The notes: generated from the letters alone by a model not told the origin. Shown: positions 1-9,670, counted from the stretch's first letter. The stretch: DNA of 64,000 nt from Pseudonocardia sp. TRM90224 (GCF_021245725.1 NZ_JAJGSX010000022.1:80251-144250); one strand, 5' to 3'. Numbers and translations: made by a program.

Positions 1-229
1 GCAGCGGGTTCAGCTCGATCGCCACGTGCCGCCCCCGGCCGCGGAGACGCCGCTGGACGGCGTCCGTCAGCCGTCCGCTGCCCGCACCCAGCTCGACGAC
101 CACCGGTTCGGTTGTCGTCGGGAACCGGCACAGCATCTCCGCGACGAGTGCTTCGGAGCTGGCGGTGACGGTCGCTACCGCCGTCGGGGCTCGGAGGAAC
201 TCCCTGAACAGGACGAAGGCATTGGACAT
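1..229 (-). CDS. Class I SAM-dependent methyltransferase, phospholipid N-methyltransferase-like (partial)
   Basis: Only the first 76 codons are present; the gene runs off the left edge. The N-terminus reads MSNAFVLFREFLRAPTAVAT, then a SAM-binding motif I, VVELGAGSGRL. An FxxFLrxP opening followed by a Ser-rich stretch before motif I is typical of the phospholipid N-methyltransferase/rRNA dimethylase-like group. Substrate is not determinable from this fragment. It lies 78 nt downstream of the MFS gene on the same strand and may be co-transcribed with it. Confidence 0.7.
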   Translation of the reverse strand, partial: MSNAFVLFREFLRAPTAVATVTASSEALVAEMLCRFPTTTEPVVVELGAGSGRLTDAVQRRLRGRGRHVAIELNPL

Positions 230-307
230 CCGGCTGACGCTAGGTGTACCGGATGGCCGACAGATGTCGCGGAGTGAACCGCAGCGGTGCGGCATGGTGC
301 AGGTCGG

Positions 308-1483
308 TCACCGCGCGTGCTGCCGTCGTGCGGCGGCGACAACGACCAGCCCCGCCGCCGCGACGCACGCGCCGACCGCGGAGGGGCCGGCGAAGCCGAG
401 GCCCGACGTGATCGACAACCCGCCGGCGTAGGCGCCGAGCGCCGCACCGAGGTTGACGGCGGATCCGCCCGCGGCGGCGGCGAGTGAGGGCGCACCGGCC
501 GCCTGGTCGATGAGCCTGGTCATGAACGGCGCGACGATGGCGAACGCCGCCGCACCCACCACTGCGAGCGCCACGACCGCCACCACCGGGTTCGAGGCTC
601 CGGCCGCGAGCACGGCCAGCCCGGCCGCGAGCACCGCAAGCGATCCGCCGAGGCTGCCGAGCTGCGCGCGAGAGCCGAGCCGGCCGCCGATCACGTTGCC
701 GGCGAGCAGCCCGACCCCGAAGAGCGCGAGCAGTGGGGCGATCGCGGCGTCCGGGAAGCCTGCGACCGAAATGAGCAGTGGCGTCACATAGGTGAACATC
801 GCGAAGAGGCCGCCGAACCCGGCGAGCCCGATGGCGAGGGTCAACCACACCTGCACTCGGCCGAAGGCTGCCAGCTCCGCGCGCAGCGTCGCCGCGACCG
901 GTGGGGGTGGCAGCGCCGGCACCGCCCGGCTGACGATCACGAGGCTGACCGCCGCCAGCGCGGCGAGCACCCAGAACGTGGAGCGCCACCCCAGCTGCTG
1001 GCCGAGCAGCGTGCCGAGCGGGGTGCCGACGATGTTGGCCGTCGTCCCGCCCGCGAACACGATCGCGATCGCTCGCGCCCGCCGCTCCGGGGCCACCAGC
1101 TCGGCTGCGACGACCGACGCGATCGGCAGGAACGCGCCCTGCCCGAGGGCCCCGAGCACCCGTCCAACCATCAGCGCGGGATAGTTCGACGCCAGCGCCG
1201 CGACGAGGTTGCCGATCACGAAGACCACCGCGGCGGTGAGCAGCAGCGCCCGCCGGGGCGTCCGGGTACCGGCGGCGACGAAGATCGGCCCGCCGATCAC
1301 GATCGCCAGCGCGTACCCGGAGATCAGCAGCCCGGCCGCCGGGATCGAGACACCGAGGTCGATCGCGACGGACGGCAGCAACCCGGCGATCACGAACTCC
1401 GCCGTGCCCATCACGAACGCGCTGGCCGACAAGGCGACCAACGCGGCCGCGGAAGTGGGCCGCGCGGACGTCGTCGTGCTCAT
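308..1483 (-). CDS. MFS drug exporter (DHA1-like, 12 TM)
   Basis: 391-residue membrane transporter. The opening (GTAEFVIAGLLPSVA) and the antiporter motif C in TM5 (GTPLGTLLGQQLGWRSTF) are typical of proton-driven drug or metabolite exporters of the DHA1/AraJ-Cmx group. Twelve hydrophobic segments fit the length. I chose the ATG at 1483 because GAGGAG lies 7 nt upstream; longer in-frame starts lack such a site. It is on the same strand as the WrbA-like gene and NRPS and could export the peptide or a quinone, but this is inference. Confidence 0.85.
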   Translation of the reverse strand: MSTTTSARPTSAAALVALSASAFVMGTAEFVIAGLLPSVAIDLGVSIPAAGLLISGYALAIVIGGPIFVAAGTRTPRRALLLTAAVVFVIGNLVAALASNYPALMVGRVLGALGQGAFLPIASVVAAELVAPERRARAIAIVFAGGTTANIVGTPLGTLLGQQLGWRSTFWVLAALAAVSLVIVSRAVPALPPPPVAATLRAELAAFGRVQVWLTLAIGLAGFGGLFAMFTYVTPLLISVAGFPDAAIAPLLALFGVGLLAGNVIGGRLGSRAQLGSLGGSLAVLAAGLAVLAAGASNPVVAVVALAVVGAAAFAIVAPFMTRLIDQAAGAPSLAAAAGGSAVNLGAALGAYAGGLSITSGLGFAGPSAVGACVAAAGLVVVAAARRQHAR

Positions 1484-1571
1484 GTGTGCTCCTCGAGAAC
1501 ACGCGACAACGACGGCATCACGAATGCGGAAACGCGATTCGGCAATGCCGTCGGAGCCGACGGAGTGGGGT

Positions 1572-2186
1572 TCAGGCTGCCGTGCGCAGTGGGGCAAGAG
1601 CGGCTGCCAGGTGCGCGAGCCGGCCGCCTTGGAAACGGGCGGCGTTCAGCAGTTCCTTGGACGGCTCGCCCTCACCGGAGACGCTGCTGAGCCCGTACGG
1701 GTTGCCGCCCGCCGCGTGGATGATGTCGTAGTCGACGTAGCCGGTCGGCACGATGATCGAGCCCCAGTGGTAGGCGATGTTGTAAAGCGCGAGCAACGTC
1801 GACTCCTGCCCGCCGTGCCTCTCCGAGGTGCTGGTGAAGGCGGTGAACGGCTTGCCGGCGAGGTGCCCCGCCTCCCAGATGCCGCCCGTCGTGTCGATGT
1901 AGCTCTTGAGCTGCGCCGCGATGTTCCCGTAGCGGGTGGGGGTGCCGACGGCGAACCCATCGGCCCAGACGAGGTCGTCCGGCGTGGCGATCGGGACGTC
2001 GGCGGTGGCGTCGGCATGAGCGCGCCAGGCGGCGTTGCGGTCGAGCGCGTGTGCGGGGGCGGTCTCAGCGGTGCGCAGCAGCCGGACCTGCGCCCCTGCT
2101 GCCGCCGCGCCGTCGGCGATCGCCTCGGCGGTGGTGTGCACATTGCCGGTCGCCGAATAGTAGACAACTGCAATCCGTGACGGCAC
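1572..2186 (-). CDS. NAD(P)H:quinone oxidoreductase, WrbA/flavodoxin family
   Basis: 204-residue flavodoxin-fold protein. The FMN phosphate loop follows strand 1 (VVYYSATGNVHTTAEAIADG). The WrbA-specific loop GTPTRYGNIAAQLKSYID is present, as is TSTSERHGGQESTL, close to the family's TSTxxQHGGQE. The family reduces quinones by two electrons with NAD(P)H. I take GTG at 2186 as start because a GGGGGAG stretch lies 5 nt upstream; ATG at 2213 is an alternative adding nine residues. It is divergent from a LysR gene, the usual arrangement for a regulator and its target. Confidence 0.85.
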   Translation of the reverse strand: MPSRIAVVYYSATGNVHTTAEAIADGAAAAGAQVRLLRTAETAPAHALDRNAAWRAHADATADVPIATPDDLVWADGFAVGTPTRYGNIAAQLKSYIDTTGGIWEAGHLAGKPFTAFTSTSERHGGQESTLLALYNIAYHWGSIIVPTGYVDYDIIHAAGGNPYGLSSVSGEGEPSKELLNAARFQGGRLAHLAAALAPLRTAA

Positions 2187-2307
2187 GGTTGCTCCCCCTT
2201 CTCGGGCATTCATTCTGGTGTGTCGGAAATTTCTCCGATCCATCGTGGCGAACCCGGGTTGCGGTGAACAAGGACGCATTTCTTTGCGCAGCGTGTAGTG
2301 TCGCTGC
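2187..2307. promoter_or_regulatory. Divergent promoter region, wrbA-like / LysR
   Basis: This 121-nt spacer separates two divergent genes and must hold both promoters. It contains an 8-bp perfect palindrome, GAAATTTC (2226-2233), in a locally AT-rich patch, a plausible part of a LysR T-N11-A site. No experiment-grade promoter can be named. Confidence 0.4.
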
Positions 2308-3210
2308 ATGGTCGAGGGGATCGAGCTGCGCGAGATCCGCACGTTCCTCGCCGTCGCCGAGGCGCTGCATTTCGGCCGGGCCGCCGAAAAGGTGGGCCTC
2401 ACACCGTCGCGGGTGAGCCAGTCGGTGCGGGCGTTGGAGTCGCGCCTCGGCGGGCTGCTGTTCGAGCGCACCAGCCGGAAGGTGGTGCTCACGCCGCTCG
2501 GCCAGCACCTGTACAAATCGCTCGCGCCGGCGCACCTCGCGGTGGTGCAGGCGCTGCGCTCGACGCAGGACGCGGCGCGTGGTGTCGCCGGCACGTTCCA
2601 GCTGGGCATGTTCGATCCGGCGAGCTATGCCGCGCCCCACCTGGCCGACCTCATCCGGGCCTTCGAGGCGCTGCACCCGGGATGCCAGGTCGCGGTGCGG
2701 GAGATCGCGATGGAGGACCAGCTGGAGTGGCTGCGGTCCGGCGAGGGCGACGCGCTGGTGCTGCGGCTGCCGAACGCGGCGCCCGACCTGACCATCGGGC
2801 CGGTGCTCACCGACGAGGACCGGGTGCTCGCGGTGGCGGTCGACCACCCGATCCTGCAGCGCGGCGAGATCGACGTGGAGGATCTCGCCGACTTCACCGT
2901 CACGGACATGCCTCAGATGCCTCGGGAGACGATGGACGCGTTCATCCCTCCGCGCACGCCGTCGGGGCGGCTCATCCCGCGCCGAGAGGTCCACCGGTTC
3001 AGCGAGCTGCTCCCGCTCGTGGCGGTGCGTTCGATCGTCCACCCGACGGTGCGGTCGTTCGACAAGTACCACCGGTACCCGGGCGTGACGTACGTGCCGA
3101 TCACCGGGATGCCCCGTTCGCGGACCGCGCTGGCCTGGGTCACCCGGTCGTTCAACGCACGCACGGCGGCGTTCGTCGAGGTGGTGAAGGAGTTGCTCGG
3201 CGATCGATAG
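2308..3210 (+). CDS. LysR family transcriptional regulator
   Basis: 300 residues. The N-terminal winged HTH is clear (residues 5-65: LREIRTFLAVAEALHFGRAA, then SRVSQSVRALESRLGG and FERTSRKVVLTPLG). A periplasmic-binding-protein-like effector domain follows (about 90-295). Divergence from the WrbA-like gene suggests it controls that gene in response to a quinone or oxidant. Its 3' end lies 9 nt from the convergent NRPS stop codon, so NRPS control is possible but not indicated. Confidence 0.9.
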   Translation: MVEGIELREIRTFLAVAEALHFGRAAEKVGLTPSRVSQSVRALESRLGGLLFERTSRKVVLTPLGQHLYKSLAPAHLAVVQALRSTQDAARGVAGTFQLGMFDPASYAAPHLADLIRAFEALHPGCQVAVREIAMEDQLEWLRSGEGDALVLRLPNAAPDLTIGPVLTDEDRVLAVAVDHPILQRGEIDVEDLADFTVTDMPQMPRETMDAFIPPRTPSGRLIPRREVHRFSELLPLVAVRSIVHPTVRSFDKYHRYPGVTYVPITGMPRSRTALAWVTRSFNARTAAFVEVVKELLGDR

Positions 3211-3219
3211 GCGGTGGGC

Positions 3220-6200
3220 TCAGCCGCCGAGCACGCACGCCGCGAGGAACTCCGGGCGCGTGACGTTCAGGTAGTGACCGCCATCGGGTGCCACCCGCAC
3301 GTCGAGGCGGCCGAACCGGGCCCAGTGCCCGGCCGCCTGCTCGTGGCCGCGGACGAGCGGGTCGTCGAGGGCGTAGACGACCGTGATCGGGAGCACGGCC
3401 GGTTCCGGGTTGCGAAGGGCCGCGGCGAAGGCGTGGCTGGCTTCCGCCGTGTCGTAGCGGAAGGCCCGCGCGAGATCGGACCGGTCGGCCTCGGCAAGCC
3501 CGTCGAGCTGGTCGAACCCGGTGTTGGCCACCAACCACCGCAGGATCTCGCCCTCGCTCATGGCCATCACCTCGGTACTGGTGTGCTCGCGGGGGTCGAT
3601 CGACCGGAGCACCTTCGCCACGATCACGAGCCGTGCGACCCCGACGCCCCGCTCGTGCAGCACCCGCCCGGCAGTCAGCACCGGCCCGGCGCCTGCGCAG
3701 TGCCCGAGCAGCACGACGGGACCGACGGCTCGGGCGGCGATCTCCGCGGCCAGCTCGGCACCGAGCTGCTCGGCCGGCACGGCAGGCCGCGGATCGTGCT
3801 CCACCCGCCCCGGCAGCTCGACACCGAACACCCGTGCCCCGGCCGGGTGCAGGTGCCGTGCGAGGTCGAGGTAGCTCGCGGCACTGCCACCGGCGTAGGG
3901 CACGCAGACGATCGTGGACGTCGGGTCGAGCCCCTCGGACCCCGCCGCGGCGGTCAGGTCGACCAGCAGGTCGCGCGCGGAGCCGCCGCGGTCGCGCAGG
4001 TGCCGGACGAGCCCGCGGGCGGTCGGGTGGGCGAGCAGGTCGCGCACGGTGGCGCCGCCGCCGAGCGCGACCGCCACCTTCATCGCGGCGACGGAGTGCC
4101 CACCGGCGTCGAAGAAGTTGTCGGTGACACCGATGTCGTCGACCGACTTGCCGATGGCCGAAGCGAACGTCGCCAGCATCAGCCGCTCGTCCGCGTCGGC
4201 TGGCTCGACCGGTTCGTCGCGCACCCGACCGCCGACCATCCCTGCCAGCCGGGCGCGGTCGACCTTGCCGTTCGCGGTGAGCGGGAACGCGTCGAGGTGC
4301 CGCACCGAATCGGGGTGCATGGCGGCCGGCAACGTCGCGGCCAGCGCATCGCGGAGGTCCCGGACGGTGAGTCGGGCGCGGCCCGTGTGGAACGCGGCCA
4401 GCAGCTTGTTGCCGTTGACGTGCTGCACTACCACCGCCGCCGCGTCGACACCCGGCAACCTGCGCACGGCGCCCTCGATCTCCGCGAGCTCGATCCGGAA
4501 GCCGCGGACCTTCACCTGGTGATCAACGCGTCCCGCGCAGTCCAGCACGCCGCCCGGGAGCCACCTGCCGATGTCACCGGTGCGGTACATCGTGGCCGAG
4601 CGGTCGTCGAGGACGTTCGGCTGGAAGGCGGCGGCGGTCCGGGCCGGATCGTTGACGTACCCGGCGCCGACACCTGGCCCGGTCACGATGATCTCGCCGT
4701 ACGTGCCGACCGGGCAGCGCCGGCCGCTGCCGTCGACGACGTGCAGCCCGGTGTTGAGCACCGCCGTGCCGACCGGGACGCGGTCGCCGTCGACGGGCCC
4801 GCGCATCACGTGGTGCGCCACATCGTCGGACGCCTCGGTCGGCCCGTACGCGTTGACCAGCGGCGTCGAGAACCTCGCGAACCACCGTCCGGTGAGGTCG
4901 GGCGGCAGCGCCTCGCCCGTCACCACCGCGCAGCGCAGCGCCGGCAGCGCAACGGGGCGGCGCTCCAGCTCGGCGAGCACGGCGTCGAGGTGGGCGGGCA
5001 CCAGCTCCAGCACCGTGACCTCCTCGCTCGCGAGGGTGCGCACCAACGCCCCCGGCTCGGCGGCCACCTCGTGGTCGACGATCACGGTCCGGCCGCCGAC
5101 CAGCCAGGCGGCGATCAGCTGCCACACCGAGATGTCGAAGCACTGCGTGGCGACCTGCGCGATCCGGTCGCCCGCCCCGAGCTGCAGGTCGACCTGCTTG
5201 GCCAGCAGGTGGTTCAGCATCCCGAGGTGGCGGATCACCGCGCCCTTCGGCTCGCCGGTCGAGCCCGAGGTGAAGATCGTGTACGCCGGGTCGTCGCGAT
5301 CGGGGCGGTCCGCGTCACGCAGCGCACCACCGCCGCTCGTGGCCTCCACGGTCACAACAGCGGGCATCCCGTCCTCGACGCCCGCGAGCCCGGTCCGGAC
5401 CGCGGCCGCCGCGGCCGCCGCGACGACGACGTGCCGGCTACCGCTGCGCCGCACGACCGCGCCGAGCCGCGCCATCGGCGTCGACAGCTCCTGGGGTAGG
5501 TACACGGCACCGACCTTCAGGAGCGCGAGCACCGTGACCGCCCAGTCGACACCCCTGTCGAGCACGGTCACCACCATGCTGCCGGCGCGGACCCCGTCGG
5601 CCCGCAGGTGCCCGGCGACGGTGGCGCTGATCTCGTCGAGCTCGCGGTAGGTGAGCCGGCGCTCGCGGTGCACGAGCGCCACCTCGTCGGGAACGGCGGC
5701 GACCTGCTCGGCGAAGCGGTCGACGAACGTCCCCGCCGGCAGGTCGAGCCTCGCCCCGGACGCGCCGGTGATCTCCACGAGCTCCGCGGCGTCGAGCAGC
5801 GTCCCTGCATGCACGTCGAGGTGGGGGCGGTGACCGAGCAGCGTCAACGCCTTCGCGTAGTACCCGCCGATCCGCGCGATCCGCTCGGCGTCGAATGCGG
5901 CGGCGTCGTAGTGCAAGGAGAGCTGGACGGCATCGGTGATCGCGTCCTGGGCGAACTCGGCGCGGAACGGGAACTCGGTCTGCGCGTTCACGATGGACCG
6001 CACCATCCCGAACCCGTCGCGCGCGGAGAGCTGCTTCAGCACGTGGAAATGGGTGAAGTTGAAGACCGACTCGAACAGTGGTTCGCGGGTGCCGGCCGCT
6101 CGTTTCATCTCCGCCATCGGGAAGCGCCGGTACGGCAGCAGCTCGGTCTCGGTCCGGTAGACGTCACGAGCCAGGTCGGCCCAGGTCCCGCGGACCGCAA

Positions 6201-9200
6201 CACCGAACGGGACGGTGTTGAGGAACAGCCCCGCCAGCCGCTCGCCGCCCTGTACCTCGGGACGGCCGCTGTGCTCGTACCCGGTGCGCACCGCGTCGCG
6301 GCCGCAGACGAAACCGAGCACGGCGACGTGTGCGGCGAGCAACACCGACTTGAGCGGCACGTTCAGTGCGGCGGCCGTGCTCGTCAACGCAGCGCTGAGC
6401 GTGCCGTCGACCGCCACGTCGTGGATCATGACGCCGGACCCGCCGGATCCGTCGCTGCCGTCGAGCCGCGGAATGCGGGCGTTCTCGAACCGGTCGAGCA
6501 CACCGAGCCAGAAGTCGCGCTGCTCCGTCGACGCGGTGGCCGCGCGCTCGGCGCGCAGGAAGTCGGTGTATGCGGCGGCGGGCTGCCCGGTCGGCCGGGC
6601 CGGCTCGGTCGGGCTGTCCAGCAAGGCGAAGTAGTGCTCGAAGACGTCGCGGTGGATGGTGTTGACGCTCCACCCGTCGAGCGCGGCGTCGTGGTAGCTC
6701 AGCGTGTACCGGTAGCCGCGCCGGCCGAGCAGGTGCAGGTGCACGCGCACGAGATCGGGCTCGCCTGCGCGGAACCCCGCTGCAAGCTCCTCGGTCCTGA
6801 ACGCCCGGAGCCGTTCGTCCTGCTCAGCGGGCGCGCATCCGGACAGGTCGTGGACGGTCAGCGGGCACGGCACCTGCCGGTGCACCACCTGGACCGGCTC
6901 GGTGAAGCCACCGAGGTGGAACGACGTCCGCATGATCGGGTGCTGGGCGGTCACCGCGGCAACCGCCGAGCGGAAGGTCTCGACGTCGACCGAGCCGTCG
7001 ATGTCGTAGCCGAGCACGTCGTGGTACATGCCGGAGTGGGGCACCGCACGTTCGGCCTCGTAGAGCAAGCCGACCTGCAACGCCGACATCGGGTACGCGT
7101 CGACGGCATCGGCCGGCAACCGACTTCTGTCCTCATCGGACAACAGAACGAAGGGCTCCGGCCTGGCGGGCGGCTCCGTGTCGCTCTCCTGCCGCGTGAC
7201 GACGTCGGCCAGCTCCGCGATCGTCGGGTTGGCGAACAGCTGCTGGAAGGTCATGTCGAGCCCGGCGGCGCGGGCCGCGGCCAGCACCGCGATGAACCGG
7301 ATCGAGTCGCCGCCCAGCGCGAAGAAGCTGTCGTGCACGCCGACCCGCTCGACCCCGAGCGCGTCCTGCCACGTTCTGGCCAGCGCCCACTCCACGTCGG
7401 TGCGGGGCTCGACGTACCCGCTGCCGGCCAGGCCGGGCGCGGGCAGCCCACGCAGGTCCCGCTTCCCGTTGTGGCCGGTCGGGATCACGTCCACCTCGAC
7501 CACCCACTGCGGGACCATGTACGACGGCAGCTCCTCGGCGAGGGCCGCTGTGAACGCCGCTGCGTCGAAGCCGCCGCCGGGGACGACGTACGCGCACAGC
7601 GCCCGCTCCCCGCCGTTGTTCCCGCCGTCGCCGACCACCGTGACGGCGCACTCCGCCACCGCCGTCAACCGGGATGCGACGTGCTCGATCTCGCCGAGCT
7701 CGATCCGGTAGCCGCGGACCTTCACCTGCGAGTCGATCCGGCCGAGGAACTCCAGCAAGCCGTCGCCGCGCCAGCGGGCGAGGTCACCCGTCCGGTAGAT
7801 CCGGCCCAGCTCGGGGTGCTCGACGAACCGCTGCGCCGACAGCTCCGGCGCGGAGAGGTAGCCCCTGGCCAGCCCGGCGCCGCTGATGCACAGCTCGCCC
7901 GGTGTGCCGATCGGCGTGACCGCGCCGGAAGCACCCAGCACCCACAGCCCCGTGTTGTCGATCGGGCGGCCGATCGGGACCGCGCGGCGCAGGTCGGCCT
8001 CAGCCGTGTCGAACCAGCTGACGTCGACTGCGGCCTCGGTGGGGCCGTAGAGGTTCACCAGCCGGGAACGGTCGAGCAGCTCGCGGAACCGCGCGACCTG
8101 GGCGGAGCCGAGCGCCTCGCCGCTGGCGAACACCGTACGGAGCCCGGCCAGCTCGTCGCGCCCCTCGACCGCGTCGAGGTAGCCGAGGAAGGCCTGCAGC
8201 ATCGACGGCACGAAGTGCACCGTGGTGACGCCCTGCTCGGCGATCCACGTCACGATGCTCCGGGGATCGCGCTCCGCGCCGGAGGGCAGCGTCGCCACCG
8301 CCGCTCCGGCCAGCGACCACCAGAAGATCTCCCACACCGACACGTCGAACGTGAACGGTGTCTTGTGGAGCACGACGTCTCCGTGGGTGAGCGGGAAAGC
8401 GCGTTGCATCCACGCCAACCGGTTGACGATCGCCCGGTGCTCGATCATCACGCCCTTCGGGACACCGGTGGAGCCCGAGGTGTAGATGACGTACGCGAGA
8501 TCGTCCGCGGTGCCGACCGGCGCGGGATCGGCGGCGTCCGCGGCGAGGACCGCCGGATCGTCGACGTCGATGATCCGCGGGCCGATGACCACGGCACGGG
8601 CGGTGCGGTCGCCGATCACCATCCGGGCGCCGCTGTGCTCGACCATGAACTCGATCCGGCGGCGGGGGAGCGTGGCGTCGATCGGCAGGTAGCAGCCGCC
8701 CGCCTTGAGCACGCCGTAGATGGCGACCAGCTCTGCGCGCGACCGGGGCAGGCAGACCCCGACGACGTCGCCGCGGCCGACCCCGAGCTCCCGCAACCGG
8801 TTGGCCAGCCGGTTGGCGTCGCGGTTGAGCTCGGCATACGTCGTCCCGTCCTGGGTGACGGCAACCCGGTCCGGGTGCAGATCGGCCTGCTCCTCGAGGT
8901 ACGAGTGCAACAGCCGCGTGGCGGGGAACGCGCGCCCGGTCGAGTTGACGGCGTCGATCTCCGACCGCTCGCGCTCGCTCGCTGCGAGCAGCCGGGTGAC
9001 GTCGGTGCCGGGGTCGGTGAGCACCGTGTCGAACGCTTCGGCGTACGCGGTGGCGAGCCGCGCGGCTGTGGCCGCGGTGAACATATCGCTCCGGTAGGAC
9101 ACCACCACGTCGGCGCCGTCGACCGCGATGTGCACGGTGCACCCGAGCTCGGCGGCGTCAGCGGCGGTCACGACCCCGGCCACCCCGACGGCGACGTCCG

Positions 9201-9666
9201 TCGGGCGCACCCTCGCACGCTGGTAGAGCGTCCAGAGCGGCACCCCGGTGTGCGGCGCCACCGCGAGGTACGCGGCTCGGGTGGCGGCGAGCAGCTCCCG
9301 GAACGTGCCGGTGACCTCCACCGTGAGCGGCATGGCGACCACCGCGGCGCCCTCCGGAGCCGGCACCACCACCGTCACCACGACCTGCCCGGTCGCGCGG
9401 GCCACCACCAGCGCCGCGACCGCGGCGTGGAGGATGCGCAGCAAGGACGGCTCGCCGTTCGTGACGACCCCGGCTCCCTCGACGGCCGGATCCGCGAGCC
9501 GGCACCGCGCGCCTGACATGAGCGCCGCCGGGGCTTCCGCCGATCGGCCGGGCAGGTCGCGCACGAGGACCATGGGTTCGGGGGACCGCGCCACCGCCGC
9601 CTGCCAGAACCGCGCGTCCTCCGGGTCGGCCTGCAGGGTCCGCTGTCGCTCGAAGATGGTGGACAT
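3220..9666 (-). CDS. Non-ribosomal peptide synthetase, (C-lobe)-A-T-C-A-T-TE
   Basis: 2148 residues. Order: residues 1-245, only the C-terminal lobe of a condensation domain (no HHxxxDG); A2 about 255-735 (IYTSGSTGVPKG at 394-405); carrier Ser788 in FFALGGDSI; C3 about 855-1290 with HDAALDG at 992-998 instead of HHxxxDG; A3 about 1315-1805 (IFTSGSTGEPKG); carrier Ser1858 in FFDAGGHS; thioesterase about 1915-2148 with GHCAG (Cys1990 as nucleophile), Asp near 2102 and His2131. By alignment to GrsA numbering A2 gives DVWHFSLVDK, the serine code of EntF. A3 gives DIWEVTADDK, which I cannot assign; its acidic residues hint at an amine-bearing side chain. The gene starts 4 nt after the NRPS1 stop, so the two are almost certainly coupled. 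No MbtH gene is in the window. Confidence 0.93.
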   Translation of the reverse strand: MSTIFERQRTLQADPEDARFWQAAVARSPEPMVLVRDLPGRSAEAPAALMSGARCRLADPAVEGAGVVTNGEPSLLRILHAAVAALVVARATGQVVVTVVVPAPEGAAVVAMPLTVEVTGTFRELLAATRAAYLAVAPHTGVPLWTLYQRARVRPTDVAVGVAGVVTAADAAELGCTVHIAVDGADVVVSYRSDMFTAATAARLATAYAEAFDTVLTDPGTDVTRLLAASERERSEIDAVNSTGRAFPATRLLHSYLEEQADLHPDRVAVTQDGTTYAELNRDANRLANRLRELGVGRGDVVGVCLPRSRAELVAIYGVLKAGGCYLPIDATLPRRRIEFMVEHSGARMVIGDRTARAVVIGPRIIDVDDPAVLAADAADPAPVGTADDLAYVIYTSGSTGVPKGVMIEHRAIVNRLAWMQRAFPLTHGDVVLHKTPFTFDVSVWEIFWWSLAGAAVATLPSGAERDPRSIVTWIAEQGVTTVHFVPSMLQAFLGYLDAVEGRDELAGLRTVFASGEALGSAQVARFRELLDRSRLVNLYGPTEAAVDVSWFDTAEADLRRAVPIGRPIDNTGLWVLGASGAVTPIGTPGELCISGAGLARGYLSAPELSAQRFVEHPELGRIYRTGDLARWRGDGLLEFLGRIDSQVKVRGYRIELGEIEHVASRLTAVAECAVTVVGDGGNNGGERALCAYVVPGGGFDAAAFTAALAEELPSYMVPQWVVEVDVIPTGHNGKRDLRGLPAPGLAGSGYVEPRTDVEWALARTWQDALGVERVGVHDSFFALGGDSIRFIAVLAAARAAGLDMTFQQLFANPTIAELADVVTRQESDTEPPARPEPFVLLSDEDRSRLPADAVDAYPMSALQVGLLYEAERAVPHSGMYHDVLGYDIDGSVDVETFRSAVAAVTAQHPIMRTSFHLGGFTEPVQVVHRQVPCPLTVHDLSGCAPAEQDERLRAFRTEELAAGFRAGEPDLVRVHLHLLGRRGYRYTLSYHDAALDGWSVNTIHRDVFEHYFALLDSPTEPARPTGQPAAAYTDFLRAERAATASTEQRDFWLGVLDRFENARIPRLDGSDGSGGSGVMIHDVAVDGTLSAALTSTAAALNVPLKSVLLAAHVAVLGFVCGRDAVRTGYEHSGRPEVQGGERLAGLFLNTVPFGVAVRGTWADLARDVYRTETELLPYRRFPMAEMKRAAGTREPLFESVFNFTHFHVLKQLSARDGFGMVRSIVNAQTEFPFRAEFAQDAITDAVQLSLHYDAAAFDAERIARIGGYYAKALTLLGHRPHLDVHAGTLLDAAELVEITGASGARLDLPAGTFVDRFAEQVAAVPDEVALVHRERRLTYRELDEISATVAGHLRADGVRAGSMVVTVLDRGVDWAVTVLALLKVGAVYLPQELSTPMARLGAVVRRSGSRHVVVAAAAAAAVRTGLAGVEDGMPAVVTVEATSGGGALRDADRPDRDDPAYTIFTSGSTGEPKGAVIRHLGMLNHLLAKQVDLQLGAGDRIAQVATQCFDISVWQLIAAWLVGGRTVIVDHEVAAEPGALVRTLASEEVTVLELVPAHLDAVLAELERRPVALPALRCAVVTGEALPPDLTGRWFARFSTPLVNAYGPTEASDDVAHHVMRGPVDGDRVPVGTAVLNTGLHVVDGSGRRCPVGTYGEIIVTGPGVGAGYVNDPARTAAAFQPNVLDDRSATMYRTGDIGRWLPGGVLDCAGRVDHQVKVRGFRIELAEIEGAVRRLPGVDAAAVVVQHVNGNKLLAAFHTGRARLTVRDLRDALAATLPAAMHPDSVRHLDAFPLTANGKVDRARLAGMVGGRVRDEPVEPADADERLMLATFASAIGKSVDDIGVTDNFFDAGGHSVAAMKVAVALGGGATVRDLLAHPTARGLVRHLRDRGGSARDLLVDLTAAAGSEGLDPTSTIVCVPYAGGSAASYLDLARHLHPAGARVFGVELPGRVEHDPRPAVPAEQLGAELAAEIAARAVGPVVLLGHCAGAGPVLTAGRVLHERGVGVARLVIVAKVLRSIDPREHTSTEVMAMSEGEILRWLVANTGFDQLDGLAEADRSDLARAFRYDTAEASHAFAAALRNPEPAVLPITVVYALDDPLVRGHEQAAGHWARFGRLDVRVAPDGGHYLNVTRPEFLAACVLGG

Positions 9667-9670
9667 ACCG

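Noticed and set aside
3214..9516. Long open frames on the plus strand opposite the NRPS (3214-5499, 5608-9516)
   Set aside because: Their translations are low-complexity Arg/Gly/His/Asp-rich shadows of the NRPS reading frame, with no domains; the minus-strand NRPS explains the region fully.
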